Program-made: the position numbers and the translations under genes
NCBI GenBank assembly: GCA_038232935.1
Contig: JBBSMX010000089.1
Coordinates: 1-16,898 of the forward strand
Length of the DNA stretch: 16,898 bases
Direction of reading: 5' to 3'
DNA from: JBBSMX01 sp038232935
GTDB lineage: Bacteria > Bacteroidota > Rhodothermia > Rhodothermales > JANQRZ01
Notes under the pieces: generated by a model
Databases searched by the model: none
What the model was told of the DNA's origin: nothing
Seen by the model: only the letters and a program-made list of their open reading frames with translations
Part shown: positions 1 to 6,687 of the stretch, piece by piece
Layout: each line of letters starts with the position of its first letter
How positions within the stretch are numbered: the first letter of the stretch is position 1

Positions 1-63
1 AGCGTGTCGTTGCTGAAGCTGGTGCATCTGAACCTCTGCTACGCAGGAATTGCCTCGATCTGA
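1..63 (+). pseudogene. C-terminal tail of an unidentified ORF, possible transposase remnant
   Basis: Frame 1 is open from the window edge to a TGA at 61-63 and encodes about 20 residues (SVSLLKLVHLNLCYAGIASI). I do not recognise the family. The reason for listing it is position: it ends exactly where a 20-bp sequence begins that is repeated 56 bp further on, and the next gene downstream lacks a believable 5' end. A transposase C-terminus followed by an element end would explain this, but only one side is visible. It could equally be a chance open frame. Confidence 0.25.
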
Positions 64-940
64 TCAACCCGCGACTGACGTTGTGTTAGGGTGGAATGAT
101 CGAGCAGAAAAGCTGTTTTTCAACCCGCGACTGACGTTGATTCAGGCAGACGGGACGGTGCTTCCTGCCTCCGGAATCGTGCGGTGGACCGGCTCGCAGT
201 TCGAGCGCCTCGGCGATTTCAACGGCACCCTCTACGCGCTGGCTGCCGCGCCGGACGGAAGGCTCTACGTCGGTGGCTTCTTCGGGCAGATCGCTCAAAT
301 CGACGGCACGACCATTCCTGCGCAGAACGTGGCTGTGCTCGACGGCCAGGCCTGGTCTCCTCTCGGCGAAGGCATAGAGACCGCCGTGTACGCGCTCGCC
401 TTGGACGAAGCGGGCAGGCTCTACGCCGGCACTTACGGCGAGGACTTTTTCAACCCGGAGCGCCCCGGACTCGAACGGTGGGATGGCTCCGCTTGGACGC
501 CGATCCCAGGGCTCAAAGCCAACGATGAGGGACCGCTCGTCCGCGCACTTGCCTTCGACGAAGCCGGCACGCTCTACGTCGGAGGCGTCTTCGAGACCGC
601 CGGCGGCATTGGCTCGCCCTACCTCGCCGCCTGGACCCCTGACGCCACGACACCGGCCGAGGACGCGCCGGCCGTGACCGAGGTCTTCGCGCTCGACGCC
701 TATCCCAACCCCTTCGCCGGGCGCGCGACCGTCCGCTTCGCGCTGCCAACGGCCGCGCCCGTCACGCTCCGCGCCTTCGATCTCCTCGGCCGCACCATCG
801 CCGTGCTCGCCGACGCGGACTTCCCGGCCGGAACGCACGATGTGATGTTTGACGCGGACGCACTACCGAGCGGGGTCTACCTCCTCCGGCTGGAGACGCC
901 GATGCGCGTCGAGACGCGGAAGCTCGTGCGGGTGCGGTAG
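50..940 (+). CDS. 5'-truncated propeller-repeat protein with T9SS C-terminal sorting domain
   Basis: The open frame gives at most 296 residues from a TTG at 50 and has no signal peptide, which a T9SS cargo needs. The first 30 or so residues are encoded by repeat/junk-like DNA, so the native N-terminus has probably been lost. From about residue 43 the protein shows three degenerate blade-like repeats with the pattern W(D/T)G-x-x-(F/W)-x-x-(L/I)-G ... LYALA ... GxLYVGG (about 43-76, 96-127, 141-180), typical of extracellular propellers. A linker rich in Ala, Pro and Thr follows. Residues 212-296 are a Por-type sorting domain: YPNPF, then (T/V)xVRF, VTLRAFDLLGR, GTHDVMFDADALPSGVYLLRL and a C-terminal KLVRVR. 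The family role is export across the outer membrane and surface attachment or release; substrate is unknown. It converges on acetate kinase with only 2 bp between the stop codons. Confidence 0.8.
   Translation: MPRSDQPATDVVLGWNDRAEKLFFNPRLTLIQADGTVLPASGIVRWTGSQFERLGDFNGTLYALAAAPDGRLYVGGFFGQIAQIDGTTIPAQNVAVLDGQAWSPLGEGIETAVYALALDEAGRLYAGTYGEDFFNPERPGLERWDGSAWTPIPGLKANDEGPLVRALAFDEAGTLYVGGVFETAGGIGSPYLAAWTPDATTPAEDAPAVTEVFALDAYPNPFAGRATVRFALPTAAPVTLRAFDLLGRTIAVLADADFPAGTHDVMFDADALPSGVYLLRLETPMRVETRKLVRVR
64..139. repeat. 20-bp direct repeat at a disrupted gene start
   Basis: The sequence tcaacccgcgactgacgttg occurs at 64-83 and again, identically, at 120-139, separated by 36 bp. Each copy has CAAC at one end and GTTG at the other, so it can form a short hairpin. 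The second copy is read through by the downstream propeller/T9SS gene. The repeat follows the stop of a short ORF tail, so it may be part of the terminal region of an insertion sequence or a scar left by one. The mechanism is inferred; the repeat is seen directly. Confidence 0.6.
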
Positions 941-942
941 CC

Positions 943-2154
943 TCACACGTACGGGCTCTGCACCCGCGCCGCAGCGATCTTCTGCGTGTCGATGGCGATG
1001 ACGAGTTCCTCGTTCGTCGGGATCGTCCAGATCTGCACAGCGCTCGCGTCCGTCGAAATCTTTGCCTCGGTGCCGATGGCAGCCTCGTTGCGGTCCGGGT
1101 CGATCACGATGCCGAGGTTGTCGAGGTCGGCGCAGATCTGGGCGCGGATGCGTGGGCTGTGCTGCCCGATCCCGGCGGTGAAGACGAGCGCGTCGGCCCC
1201 GTTCAGCACGGCGAGGTACTGCCCGAGGTAGCCCTTCGCACGGTGGCAGAACACGTCGATGGCCTGCCGGCAGCGGACGTCGCCGTCGTCGGCCTCAGCG
1301 AGGAGGTCGCGCATGTCGGCGGCATAGCCACTGAGCCCGAGGAGGCCGCTGTAGCGGTTGAGCATCGAGTGGACCTCGGCCAGCGTGAGTTCCTCTTTCT
1401 CGACGAGGTCGAACACGATGCTCGGGTCGATGGTGCCGCAGCGGGTGCCCATGACGAGGCCGGCGAGCGGCGTCATCCCCATCGAGGTATCCACACTTCG
1501 GCCGTCTTTGATGGCCGCCATCGAGCAGCCGTTGCCGAGGTGCACGGTGATCACGCGGCTGTCGAGCTTGTCGATCCCGGCGAGGTCGTAGAGCCGCCGA
1601 CTGACGTAGTAGTGGCTGGTGCCGTGGAAGCCGTAGCGGCGGATCTTGTGGCGGCGGTAGAGCCGGTTCGGGATCGCGTAGAGGAAGGCGCGCTCGGGGA
1701 GCGTCTGGTGGAACGCCGTGTCGAAGACGGCGACGTGCGGCACGTCGGGGAGCGCGGCCTGCGCCGCCTGAATGCCGCGCAGGTTCGCCGGGTTGTGCAG
1801 CGGGGCGAGGTCGAAGGCGTCGCGGATCGCGTCGATCACCTCGTCGTCGATCAGCACGCTCTCGGCGAAGCGCTCGCCGCCGTGGACGACGCGGTGCCCG
1901 ACGGCGTCGATGGTCGCGTCGAGTTTCTGCTCCCCCTCGAACAGGGCTTTCATCACGAACCGGAGCGCCTCCGTGTGGTCGGCGGCTTGAAGGCTCTGGC
2001 GCTCCTTCTTGCCGTCGCCGATCCGATACGCCGCCAGCGACGAGACGGCCCCGATGCGCTCGACCTGCCCTTTGGCGAGGGTCTCGCGCGCGTCCACATC
2101 CAGCACGTCGAACTTGAGGGAGGAAGAGCCGCAGTTGATGACGAGAACAATCAT
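943..2154 (-). CDS. ackA: acetate kinase
   Basis: Catalyses acetyl phosphate + ADP to acetate + ATP in the cytoplasm, giving substrate-level ATP or allowing acetate assimilation. The 403-residue product has the usual family length and motifs: N-terminal VINCGSSSLKF, VGHRVVHGG, HNPANLRGIQAA, FDTAFHQTLPERAFLYAIP, RRYGFHGTSH, the phosphate-binding VHLGNGCSMAAI and TPLAGLVMGTRCGTIDPSI, and C-terminal VFTAGIGQHSPRIR. The frame stays open 30 codons upstream, but ATG at 2154 is chosen because MIVLVINCGSSS is the conserved family N-terminus. No clear Shine-Dalgarno sequence precedes it. No phosphotransacetylase gene is adjacent. It is divergent from the small membrane protein starting at 2243. Identification is secure. 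Confidence 0.97.
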   Translation of the reverse strand: MIVLVINCGSSSLKFDVLDVDARETLAKGQVERIGAVSSLAAYRIGDGKKERQSLQAADHTEALRFVMKALFEGEQKLDATIDAVGHRVVHGGERFAESVLIDDEVIDAIRDAFDLAPLHNPANLRGIQAAQAALPDVPHVAVFDTAFHQTLPERAFLYAIPNRLYRRHKIRRYGFHGTSHYYVSRRLYDLAGIDKLDSRVITVHLGNGCSMAAIKDGRSVDTSMGMTPLAGLVMGTRCGTIDPSIVFDLVEKEELTLAEVHSMLNRYSGLLGLSGYAADMRDLLAEADDGDVRCRQAIDVFCHRAKGYLGQYLAVLNGADALVFTAGIGQHSPRIRAQICADLDNLGIVIDPDRNEAAIGTEAKISTDASAVQIWTIPTNEELVIAIDTQKIAAARVQSPYV

Positions 2155-2242
2155 GGGAGTGACGAGTGACGAGGGAGGACTGCCGGATGCCAAGGTATCA
2201 TTCAGTCTCCACTCGATACGCGCCCCTCGCAACTCTAACCTC

Positions 2243-2506
2243 ATGGACCCGAGTCAGATCGACAACGCCCTCTGGGTCATCGTCGGCTCGATCGTCGGCT
2301 TCCTGCTGCTGGCGTTCGTCCTGCTCTACCCGGTCCACCGCTTCCTGAACCGGGAGGAGGACGCCAGCCGCTCGTGGACGCAGGACGAGATCGCCCGCCG
2401 GCAACAGCGCCGGGGCGATGGGAGCGCGGACGGCCGCCCCGAGCTTCCGAACAGCCTGCCCCGCTCCAGCGGGGACCTCCGCTCGAAGAAGCCCGGCAAC
2501 GGATGA
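2243..2506 (+). CDS. small single-pass membrane protein, unknown function
   Basis: An 87-residue protein beginning MDPSQIDNALWVIVGSIVGF. Residues 10-30 (LWVIVGSIVGFLLLAFVLLYP) form one strong hydrophobic helix, followed by a charged, probably cytoplasmic tail rich in Arg, Glu, Asp and Ser (HRFLNREEDASRSWTQDEIARRQQRR...). The frame continues open upstream through the ackA shadow, but ATG at 2243 directly before the hydrophobic segment is the sensible start. I do not recognise a family; the layout resembles small accessory subunits of membrane complexes, but nothing in the sequence proves this. It converges with the HhH gene, with 30 bp between the stops. Codon use matches its neighbours, so it is likely a real gene. 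Confidence 0.65.
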   Translation: MDPSQIDNALWVIVGSIVGFLLLAFVLLYPVHRFLNREEDASRSWTQDEIARRQQRRGDGSADGRPELPNSLPRSSGDLRSKKPGNG

Positions 2507-2536
2507 GCCGGTGACACGGAGGCTGCTTCGTCGGCC

Positions 2537-3124
2537 CTACTCGCCGCCTTCGTTCGCCTCTTCCACAAACAGATACGGCGCGAGCTTCTCGTACGTCTTC
2601 GGCCCGATGCCCTTGACGCGGACGATGTCCCGGGGGCGCGCGAAGTCGCCGTGGGCGGCGCGGTACTCGGAGATGCGGGCGGCCATCTTGGGGCCGATGC
2701 CGGGGAGCCGCTGGAGTAGCTGCTCCGAGGCCGTGTTGAGGTTCATCCGGACCGGTCCCGCCTTCGCCGTGCGTCGCGGGGCGCGAGGCTCCTCCGCCCC
2801 GGCCGTACCCACCTTGTCATCCGGCTCCTCCGCGTCGGCGGCGTCCGATTCGTCTGTGGATTCCGGCGCATCGAGCCGGAACGGTTCTGATTGTGCGGCG
2901 AAGGCGCTGTCGAGCGCGGCGTATTGCTCCGCCGAATAGGGGACCGACTGTCCCTGCACGTAGCGGACGCAGAAGCCGGTGAGCAGTAGCCCGGCGAAAA
3001 GCAGCAGCGCGAGGGACTCGGCCGAGGTAATCGCGAGGCGTCGCTGGAGGGCGTAGAGGCGGTGGTGCATCGCAGTGCAGATCGAGTGGCCGGAGACTGT
3101 TCGCGTCACGTTCTTGTTTTCCAT
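2537..3124 (-). CDS. membrane-anchored helix-hairpin-helix (ComEA-like) DNA-binding protein
   Basis: A 195-residue protein with one membrane helix (residues 36-55, ESLALLLFAGLLLTGFCVRY), an acidic low-complexity linker (about 84-115) and a C-terminal tandem helix-hairpin-helix domain. The domain has the ComEA hallmarks: MNLNTASEQLLQRLPGIGPKMA, IxEYRAAHGDF, then VKGIGPKTYEKL. In the family such domains bind double-stranded DNA without sequence specificity, and ComEA hands incoming DNA to the uptake channel in transformation. Whether this one acts in DNA uptake is inferred. ATG at 3124 is preferred because a GGGGAGGGAAGG-like ribosome site lies 8-20 nt upstream; starts further upstream give Arg/Gly-rich junk. 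Divergent from recO, which also handles DNA. Confidence 0.85.
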   Translation of the reverse strand: MENKNVTRTVSGHSICTAMHHRLYALQRRLAITSAESLALLLFAGLLLTGFCVRYVQGQSVPYSAEQYAALDSAFAAQSEPFRLDAPESTDESDAADAEEPDDKVGTAGAEEPRAPRRTAKAGPVRMNLNTASEQLLQRLPGIGPKMAARISEYRAAHGDFARPRDIVRVKGIGPKTYEKLAPYLFVEEANEGGE

Positions 3125-3261
3125 AGACGCGCCTTCCCTCCCCGTATAACCTCCGCCACGACTTTCCGGCACCTTTCGCCTCCGACGTGCGTTGCCACCG
3201 ACGCAGCGTTGACACCGCACCGCCGTACGTTGGGGGTTCTCCCCGTCCCGAGCTTTCCGCC

Positions 3262-4020
3262 ATGATCGTCCGCACCGACGCCGTCGTACTCCGCGCCATC
3301 GAATACGGCGAGACGAGCCAGATCGTCACGCTGTTTACGCGGCGGCACGGGCAGCTTACGGTGATGGCGAAGGGCGCGCGCCGCCCGAAGAGCCGGTTCG
3401 GGTCGTCGCTCCAGCCGATGGCCTACGTGCAGGTGGTCTATTACTACAAGCCCGGCCGGGGGATGCAGACGCTGACAGAGGCGACCCACGTCCGCGTCCT
3501 CCACGGGGTGTCGGCCGAGATGGCGAAGATCACTGCCGGCCTGCGCATCGTGGAGCTCGTGCGCGTGCTCTCGCAGGACCAGGAGCAGAACGCCCTCCTG
3601 TTCACCCTGCTCGTGCAGGCCCTGCTCCAACTCAACGACGCGCCGGAGCGGGCAGGCAACGTGCTGCCGTACTTCCAACTCCGCCTCGCCGCCGTGCTCG
3701 GCTTCTCGCCGGACATCGACCGCGAGGCCGTCCTCGCCCTCGGTGACGAAGGCGGCGTGCTCGCCCTCGACACCGGGGCGGTCCTCCCGACCGTCGCCGT
3801 GCCGAAGTCGGGGCTGCGGGCGGGCCGGGCCGCCCTCCGCGCGTTCGCCGTCTTCGCCCGCGCCGACCTCGACGCCGTCATGCGGATGGAGTTGGATGAC
3901 GACCTCCGCGCCGAGGTGAACCGGCTCGTGGACGCCTACCTCCGCTACCACGTCGAGGACGCATACCCTCACCGCGTCAGCAAGGTCATCGAGCAACTCG
4001 CCGTGCGGACGGCGGGCTGA
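3262..4020 (+). CDS. recO: DNA repair protein RecO
   Basis: RecO helps load RecA onto SSB-coated single-stranded DNA with RecR (and RecF) and anneals complementary strands, in gap repair by homologous recombination. The 252-residue product begins with the family's OB-fold signature (MIVRTDAVVLRAIEYGETSQIVTLFTRRHGQLTVMAKGARRPKSRF). A helical domain follows (LRIVELVRVLSQDQEQNALLFTLLVQALLQL) and then LPYFQLRLAAVLGFSPDID. After that point many RecO proteins carry a four-cysteine zinc site; here the stretch (REAVLALGDEGGVLALDTGAVLP) contains none, and the whole protein has no cysteine. ATG at 3262 is chosen because it begins the conserved strand; the longer upstream frame shows no homology. Length is normal for the family. 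Confidence 0.93.
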   Translation: MIVRTDAVVLRAIEYGETSQIVTLFTRRHGQLTVMAKGARRPKSRFGSSLQPMAYVQVVYYYKPGRGMQTLTEATHVRVLHGVSAEMAKITAGLRIVELVRVLSQDQEQNALLFTLLVQALLQLNDAPERAGNVLPYFQLRLAAVLGFSPDIDREAVLALGDEGGVLALDTGAVLPTVAVPKSGLRAGRAALRAFAVFARADLDAVMRMELDDDLRAEVNRLVDAYLRYHVEDAYPHRVSKVIEQLAVRTAG

Positions 4021-4132
4021 GCAGGCCTGGCTCGGCGAAGCCAACCTCCTCCGTCGAATCAGCTCGCGGCGTTAAGGGATAGGCTCGGCATGGGTCTTCG
4101 TAAGCCGCTGCTCGTGGGGGTTATGGAACTTG

Positions 4133-4146
4133 CTTGTTGCAACAAG
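4133..4146. promoter_or_regulatory. perfect 14-bp palindrome upstream of the YceI-type gene
   Basis: CTTGTTGCAACAAG is a perfect inverted repeat 50 bp before the ATG at 4197, in the 176-bp space between recO and the YceI-type gene. Its size, symmetry and position fit an operator for a dimeric repressor, but no factor is known and no convincing promoter boxes were matched to it. Confidence 0.35.
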
Positions 4147-4196
4147 GTTTAGGGCACCCTTGCTCGAAATCTCCCCGTTGACTCTCTGACACCACC

Positions 4197-4874
4197 ATGA
4201 TGCGCCCCCTCTTCGCTCTCTTTTTCCTCGGCTCGCTCGCCGGCCTCACAGCCTGTGGCGACGTCGGCGACGCCCCGCAGGCCACCGTCGAGAACGTCGC
4301 GCCGTCGGCCGATGCCGCGGCGTCCTTCACCGGCACCCCCCTCCCCATCGACACCACGCAGAGCAAGATCGAGTGGCGCGCTGCGAAAGTCACGCGCGCG
4401 CACGACGGCGGCTTCCGCACGTTCGAGGGCACCGTGTACCGCGACGGCGACGCCCTCACCGGCGTGGACCTCACCATCGACGCCGCCTCCATCTGGAGCG
4501 ATACGGACCGGCTCACCGGCCACCTCAAAAGCGCCGACTTCTTCGACGTTGAGCAGTTCCCCACCGCCACGTTCCGTGCCGACTCGTTCGAGCCCATCAC
4601 CGTCGCGGACAGCACGGAGTGGGCCGAGGCGACGCACCGCATCAGCGGCGTCCTCACGATGCATGGGCAGTCCCAGCGCATCACGTTCCCCGCGAAGGTC
4701 ACCGTCACCGATGACGCCGTCACGGCCGATGCCGACTTCCTGATCGAGCGGGGCCGCTGGAACATCACGTACCCCGGCAAGCCCGACGACCTCATCCAGG
4801 AGGAGGTCCGGCTCCTCTTGCACGTCGTAGCGTCCGACGCAGCCGGCGAGGGGATGGCGCAAGCGGCTCCTTGA
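4197..4874 (+). CDS. YceI-family lipoprotein
   Basis: A 225-residue exported protein. Residues 1-20 are a lipoprotein signal peptide ending in lipobox LTAC, with Cys20 as the acylated residue; ATG at 4197 and ATG at 4200 both fit. A linker rich in Ala, Asp and Val follows. Residues about 50-215 are a YceI-like beta-barrel domain: IDTTQSKIEWRAAKV, FRTFEGTV, LTIDAASIWSD, LTGHLKSADFFDVEQFPTATF, ISGVLTMHGQSQRITFPAKV. YceI proteins are lipocalin-like and bind polyprenoid or other amphiphilic ligands, so isoprenoid-lipid binding at the envelope is the likely family role. The ligand here is unknown. It stands alone between recO and the LexA-like gene and is preceded by a 14-bp palindrome. Family call is firm, physiology is not. 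Confidence 0.9.
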   Translation: MMRPLFALFFLGSLAGLTACGDVGDAPQATVENVAPSADAAASFTGTPLPIDTTQSKIEWRAAKVTRAHDGGFRTFEGTVYRDGDALTGVDLTIDAASIWSDTDRLTGHLKSADFFDVEQFPTATFRADSFEPITVADSTEWAEATHRISGVLTMHGQSQRITFPAKVTVTDDAVTADADFLIERGRWNITYPGKPDDLIQEEVRLLLHVVASDAAGEGMAQAAP

Positions 4875-4960
4875 GAAGGCTAGAGGTATGCCCCTGGACC
4901 GCACCGGGTCCTCCCCCATGTGTAGAATGTGCTCTTTTTTATGACCACGTCACACTCAGA

Positions 4961-4990
4961 TTGACCTCTTATGTGTAAATGGTGTATGTT
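4961..4990 (+). promoter_or_regulatory. candidate sigma70-type promoter of the LexA-like gene
   Basis: TTGACC at 4961-4966 and TATGTT at 4985-4990 are separated by 18 bp, in an unusually AT-rich stretch for this genome. Transcription from it would begin near 4997, inside the tandem repeat described next and about 70 nt before the ATG. The boxes were matched by eye to the general bacterial consensus; a Bacteroidota-specific -7/-33 pair was not clearly found. Confidence 0.4.
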
Positions 4991-5037
4991 CACCTAGCTA
5001 TAGATCGGGCATTCACCTATGCTATAGATCGGGCATT
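4991..5037 (+). repeat. 24-bp tandem repeat, candidate operator of the LexA-like gene
   Basis: Two adjoining units, 4991-5013 and 5014-5037, each start cacct and end with the identical 17-mer gctatagatcgggcatt (4997-5013 and 5021-5037). They differ only by a 1-nt insertion. The period of 24 bp places the two cores a little over two helical turns apart, on nearly the same face of the DNA. They lie just downstream of the candidate -10 box, where a bound regulator would block transcription. Autoregulation by the LexA-like product is inferred from position and from LexA family habit. Confidence 0.6.
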
Positions 5038-5065
5038 TTAGTCCCCTTACGAGCCGCATCGTCCT

Positions 5066-5728
5066 ATGAGCCGCAAGCAGCTTACGTCCAAACAGCACTC
5101 CTTCCTGCAATTCCTCGCCGAACACGTGCGGAAGCAGAAGGTCTGGCCGACGTACCGCGAGATCGTCGACTACTTCGGCTATCGCTCGCCCAACTCCGTG
5201 ACGCAGAACCTCCAGGCGCTCGCGAAGAAGGGGTATCTCACCCGCGATCAGAACGGCTACCGGCTCGTCGGACAGCGCGCCGGCATCCACTCCGGCGGGT
5301 TCCCCGTGCAGGGCACCGTCGAGGACGGCACGTTCGAGATCAGCCTCAGCGTCGACGAAATCACCCTCAAGGACCTGTTCCCCGAACTGGACAAGACCTT
5401 TGCCGTCCGACTCACGGACCAGACGGCGCGCGGGATCAACGTCGATGGCGGCGGCTACCTCCTGCTTCAGGAAGCGGAGGTCGGCGACGGCGAGATGGCG
5501 GCCGTCCTCTACGGCGGATCCCTTGATGTCTGCCGCGTCTACCGTACCGAAGGCAAGTTCCGACTCCTGCACCACGACGGCACCGAGACGTCCGTGAGCG
5601 ACGGGCACAAGGAGTTCCAACTCCTCGGACGCTACGCCGGCCACATCAATCAGAGCGGCCTGTTCCGCTCGCCCGCTGCGGCCTTGGCCGAGCGGTCGCT
5701 GAGCACCGCCTCCGTGACAGCGGCCTGA
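5066..5728 (+). CDS. LexA-like transcriptional regulator lacking self-cleavage residues
   Basis: A 220-residue protein. Residues 5-68 form a clear LexA winged-helix DNA-binding domain (TSKQHSFLQFLAEHV, WPTYREIVDYFGYRSPNSVTQNLQALAKKGYL). Residues 79-165 keep the LexA/S24 peptidase fold pattern (GFPVQGTVEDG ... FAVRLTDQ ... VDGGGYLLL ... VGDGEMAAVLYG ... VCRVYR). The catalytic parts are gone: the Ala-Gly scissile bond is Asp87-Gly88, the position of the nucleophilic Ser of GxSM is Gln119 or Thr120, and the general-base Lys is Cys156. A tail of about 35 residues extends past the usual C-terminus. RecA-stimulated self-cleavage is therefore unlikely. The protein is probably a constitutive, or differently sensed, repressor or activator. 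Cyanobacterial LexA proteins that also lack these residues act outside the classical SOS response, a useful precedent. The gene is monocistronic with its own terminator. Confidence 0.85.
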   Translation: MSRKQLTSKQHSFLQFLAEHVRKQKVWPTYREIVDYFGYRSPNSVTQNLQALAKKGYLTRDQNGYRLVGQRAGIHSGGFPVQGTVEDGTFEISLSVDEITLKDLFPELDKTFAVRLTDQTARGINVDGGGYLLLQEAEVGDGEMAAVLYGGSLDVCRVYRTEGKFRLLHHDGTETSVSDGHKEFQLLGRYAGHINQSGLFRSPAAALAERSLSTASVTAA

Positions 5729-5748
5729 AATTCTCGGCCCGTTTTTAA

Positions 5749-5782
5749 GGCGTCGGATCCTCCTCGGGTCCGGCGCTTTTTT
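5749..5782 (+). terminator. intrinsic terminator of the LexA-like gene
   Basis: gcgtcggatcc (5750-5760) pairs with gggtccggcgc (5766-5776) over 11 positions, allowing two G-U pairs, around a 5-nt loop. Six T residues follow directly at 5777-5782. It starts about 20 nt after the stop codon. Confidence 0.85.
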
Positions 5783-5850
5783 GTTGGGTCCTCTGGACTG
5801 CCTCGATAGCGTGTGCGCCCTTCCCGTCCCTCTCGACCAGTTTCGGCCCC

Positions 5851-6522
5851 ATGCAGGAGCACACCCTTGCCGTTTATCGCACCGCCCGCTACGTCCTCCT
5901 CGGCGACCCGGCAGGACCCATCGAGGAGGTCTGGATGGTCTGCCACGGATACGGGCAGCTCGCCTCGTACTTCCTGCGTCACTTCCGCGCCATCGAGGCA
6001 CCCCACCGCCTCATCGTCGCACCCGAGGGGCTCTCGCGGTTCTATGTGGACGACGCCTCCGGAAGCCACCAGCGCGTCGGAGCCTCGTGGATGACGCGGG
6101 AGGACCGGACCGCCGAGATCGACGAGTATGTGCGCTTTCTCGACACCGTCTACACCGACGTGTTGACGCGGACCGGGCGCGTCCGAGCACGGCTGACCGC
6201 CTTCGGATTCTCGCAGGGCGGGGCCACCGTCACCCGCTGGCTGGCGCGCAGCCCCATGCTCGGCTGCCCGCCCGCCGACCGGCTCGTGCTGTGGGGATCG
6301 ACCCTCCCCCACGACCTCGACCTCGCGGCAGAGGACCGCTGGCTGCACGAGACACCCCTCACCCTTGTCGTCGGGAATCAGGACGCGTACGCGACGCCGG
6401 AGCGTATGGCCGAGCAGGAGGCACGACTGCGCGAGGCCGGCATCGCTCACAAAACCATCCGGTTCGACGGTGAGCACCGCCTCGATGCGGAGGTGCTGCA
6501 TGGGCTGGCGGAGGGTGTGTGA
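5851..6522 (+). CDS. alpha/beta hydrolase, phospholipase/carboxylesterase-like
   Basis: A 223-residue soluble protein with no signal peptide. The order of motifs is that of small esterases of the phospholipase/carboxylesterase group: oxyanion-region strand EVWMVCHGYGQLASYF (about 26-41), LIVAPEGLSRFY, nucleophile elbow GFSQGG with Ser121, acid residue in VVGNQDAY (Asp178) and catalytic His in GEHRLD (His209). The intact Ser-Asp-His triad supports activity on an ester or thioester; the substrate cannot be read from sequence. It starts at ATG 5851, 69 bp after the upstream terminator, so it must have its own promoter. The DUF4398 gene downstream is 165 bp away, so it is probably not in an operon. 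Confidence 0.88.
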   Translation: MQEHTLAVYRTARYVLLGDPAGPIEEVWMVCHGYGQLASYFLRHFRAIEAPHRLIVAPEGLSRFYVDDASGSHQRVGASWMTREDRTAEIDEYVRFLDTVYTDVLTRTGRVRARLTAFGFSQGGATVTRWLARSPMLGCPPADRLVLWGSTLPHDLDLAAEDRWLHETPLTLVVGNQDAYATPERMAEQEARLREAGIAHKTIRFDGEHRLDAEVLHGLAEGV

Positions 6523-6623
6523 GCCCTGCGGTTCCGTGCCGCGCGATCCGAGGGAGGGTGCGTTCATACAAGGGGGGTTCTATATACCAATCGTAGTCCG
6601 TATTCTTGGAGTCACTCGGCGGC

Positions 6624-6648
6624 AGAGGGTGCCCTGGCTTTGCCCTCT
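6624..6648 (+). other. short hairpin in the leader of the DUF4398 lipoprotein gene
   Basis: AGAGGG (6624-6629) can pair with CCCTCT (6643-6648), about 40 nt before the GTG start. No T-run follows, so it is not a standard terminator. A weak AT-rich block (ttctatataccaat, about 6578-6591) upstream might be the promoter. Function is uncertain. Confidence 0.25.
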
Positions 6649-6687
6649 TGCAGTCGCGCTTCCTTCCCACCATCGCGAGGTATCCCT

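Noticed and set aside
1159..2169. 336-codon + strand frame opposite acetate kinase
   Set aside because: Antisense shadow of ackA, Val/Glu/Arg-rich with no family resemblance.
3209..3231. TTGACA upstream of recO as a -35 box
   Set aside because: No acceptable -10 box at 16-18 bp spacing; the nearest TACGTT is only 11 bp away.
4090..4152. 20-codon ORF (MGLRKPLLVGVMELACCNKV) in the recO to YceI-type gene gap, overlapping the 14-bp palindrome
   Set aside because: Too short, no ribosome site, no recognisable leader-peptide logic; the palindrome explains the sequence constraint better.
4896..4911. Possible terminator after the YceI-type gene (ggacc-loop-ggtcc)
   Set aside because: Only five pairs, and the T-run is about 25 nt away, so it is not a convincing intrinsic terminator.
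5650..6567. 305-codon minus-strand frame overlapping the LexA-like gene end and the hydrolase
   Set aside because: It runs across a strong terminator and opposite a hydrolase with an intact catalytic triad; no motif seen.
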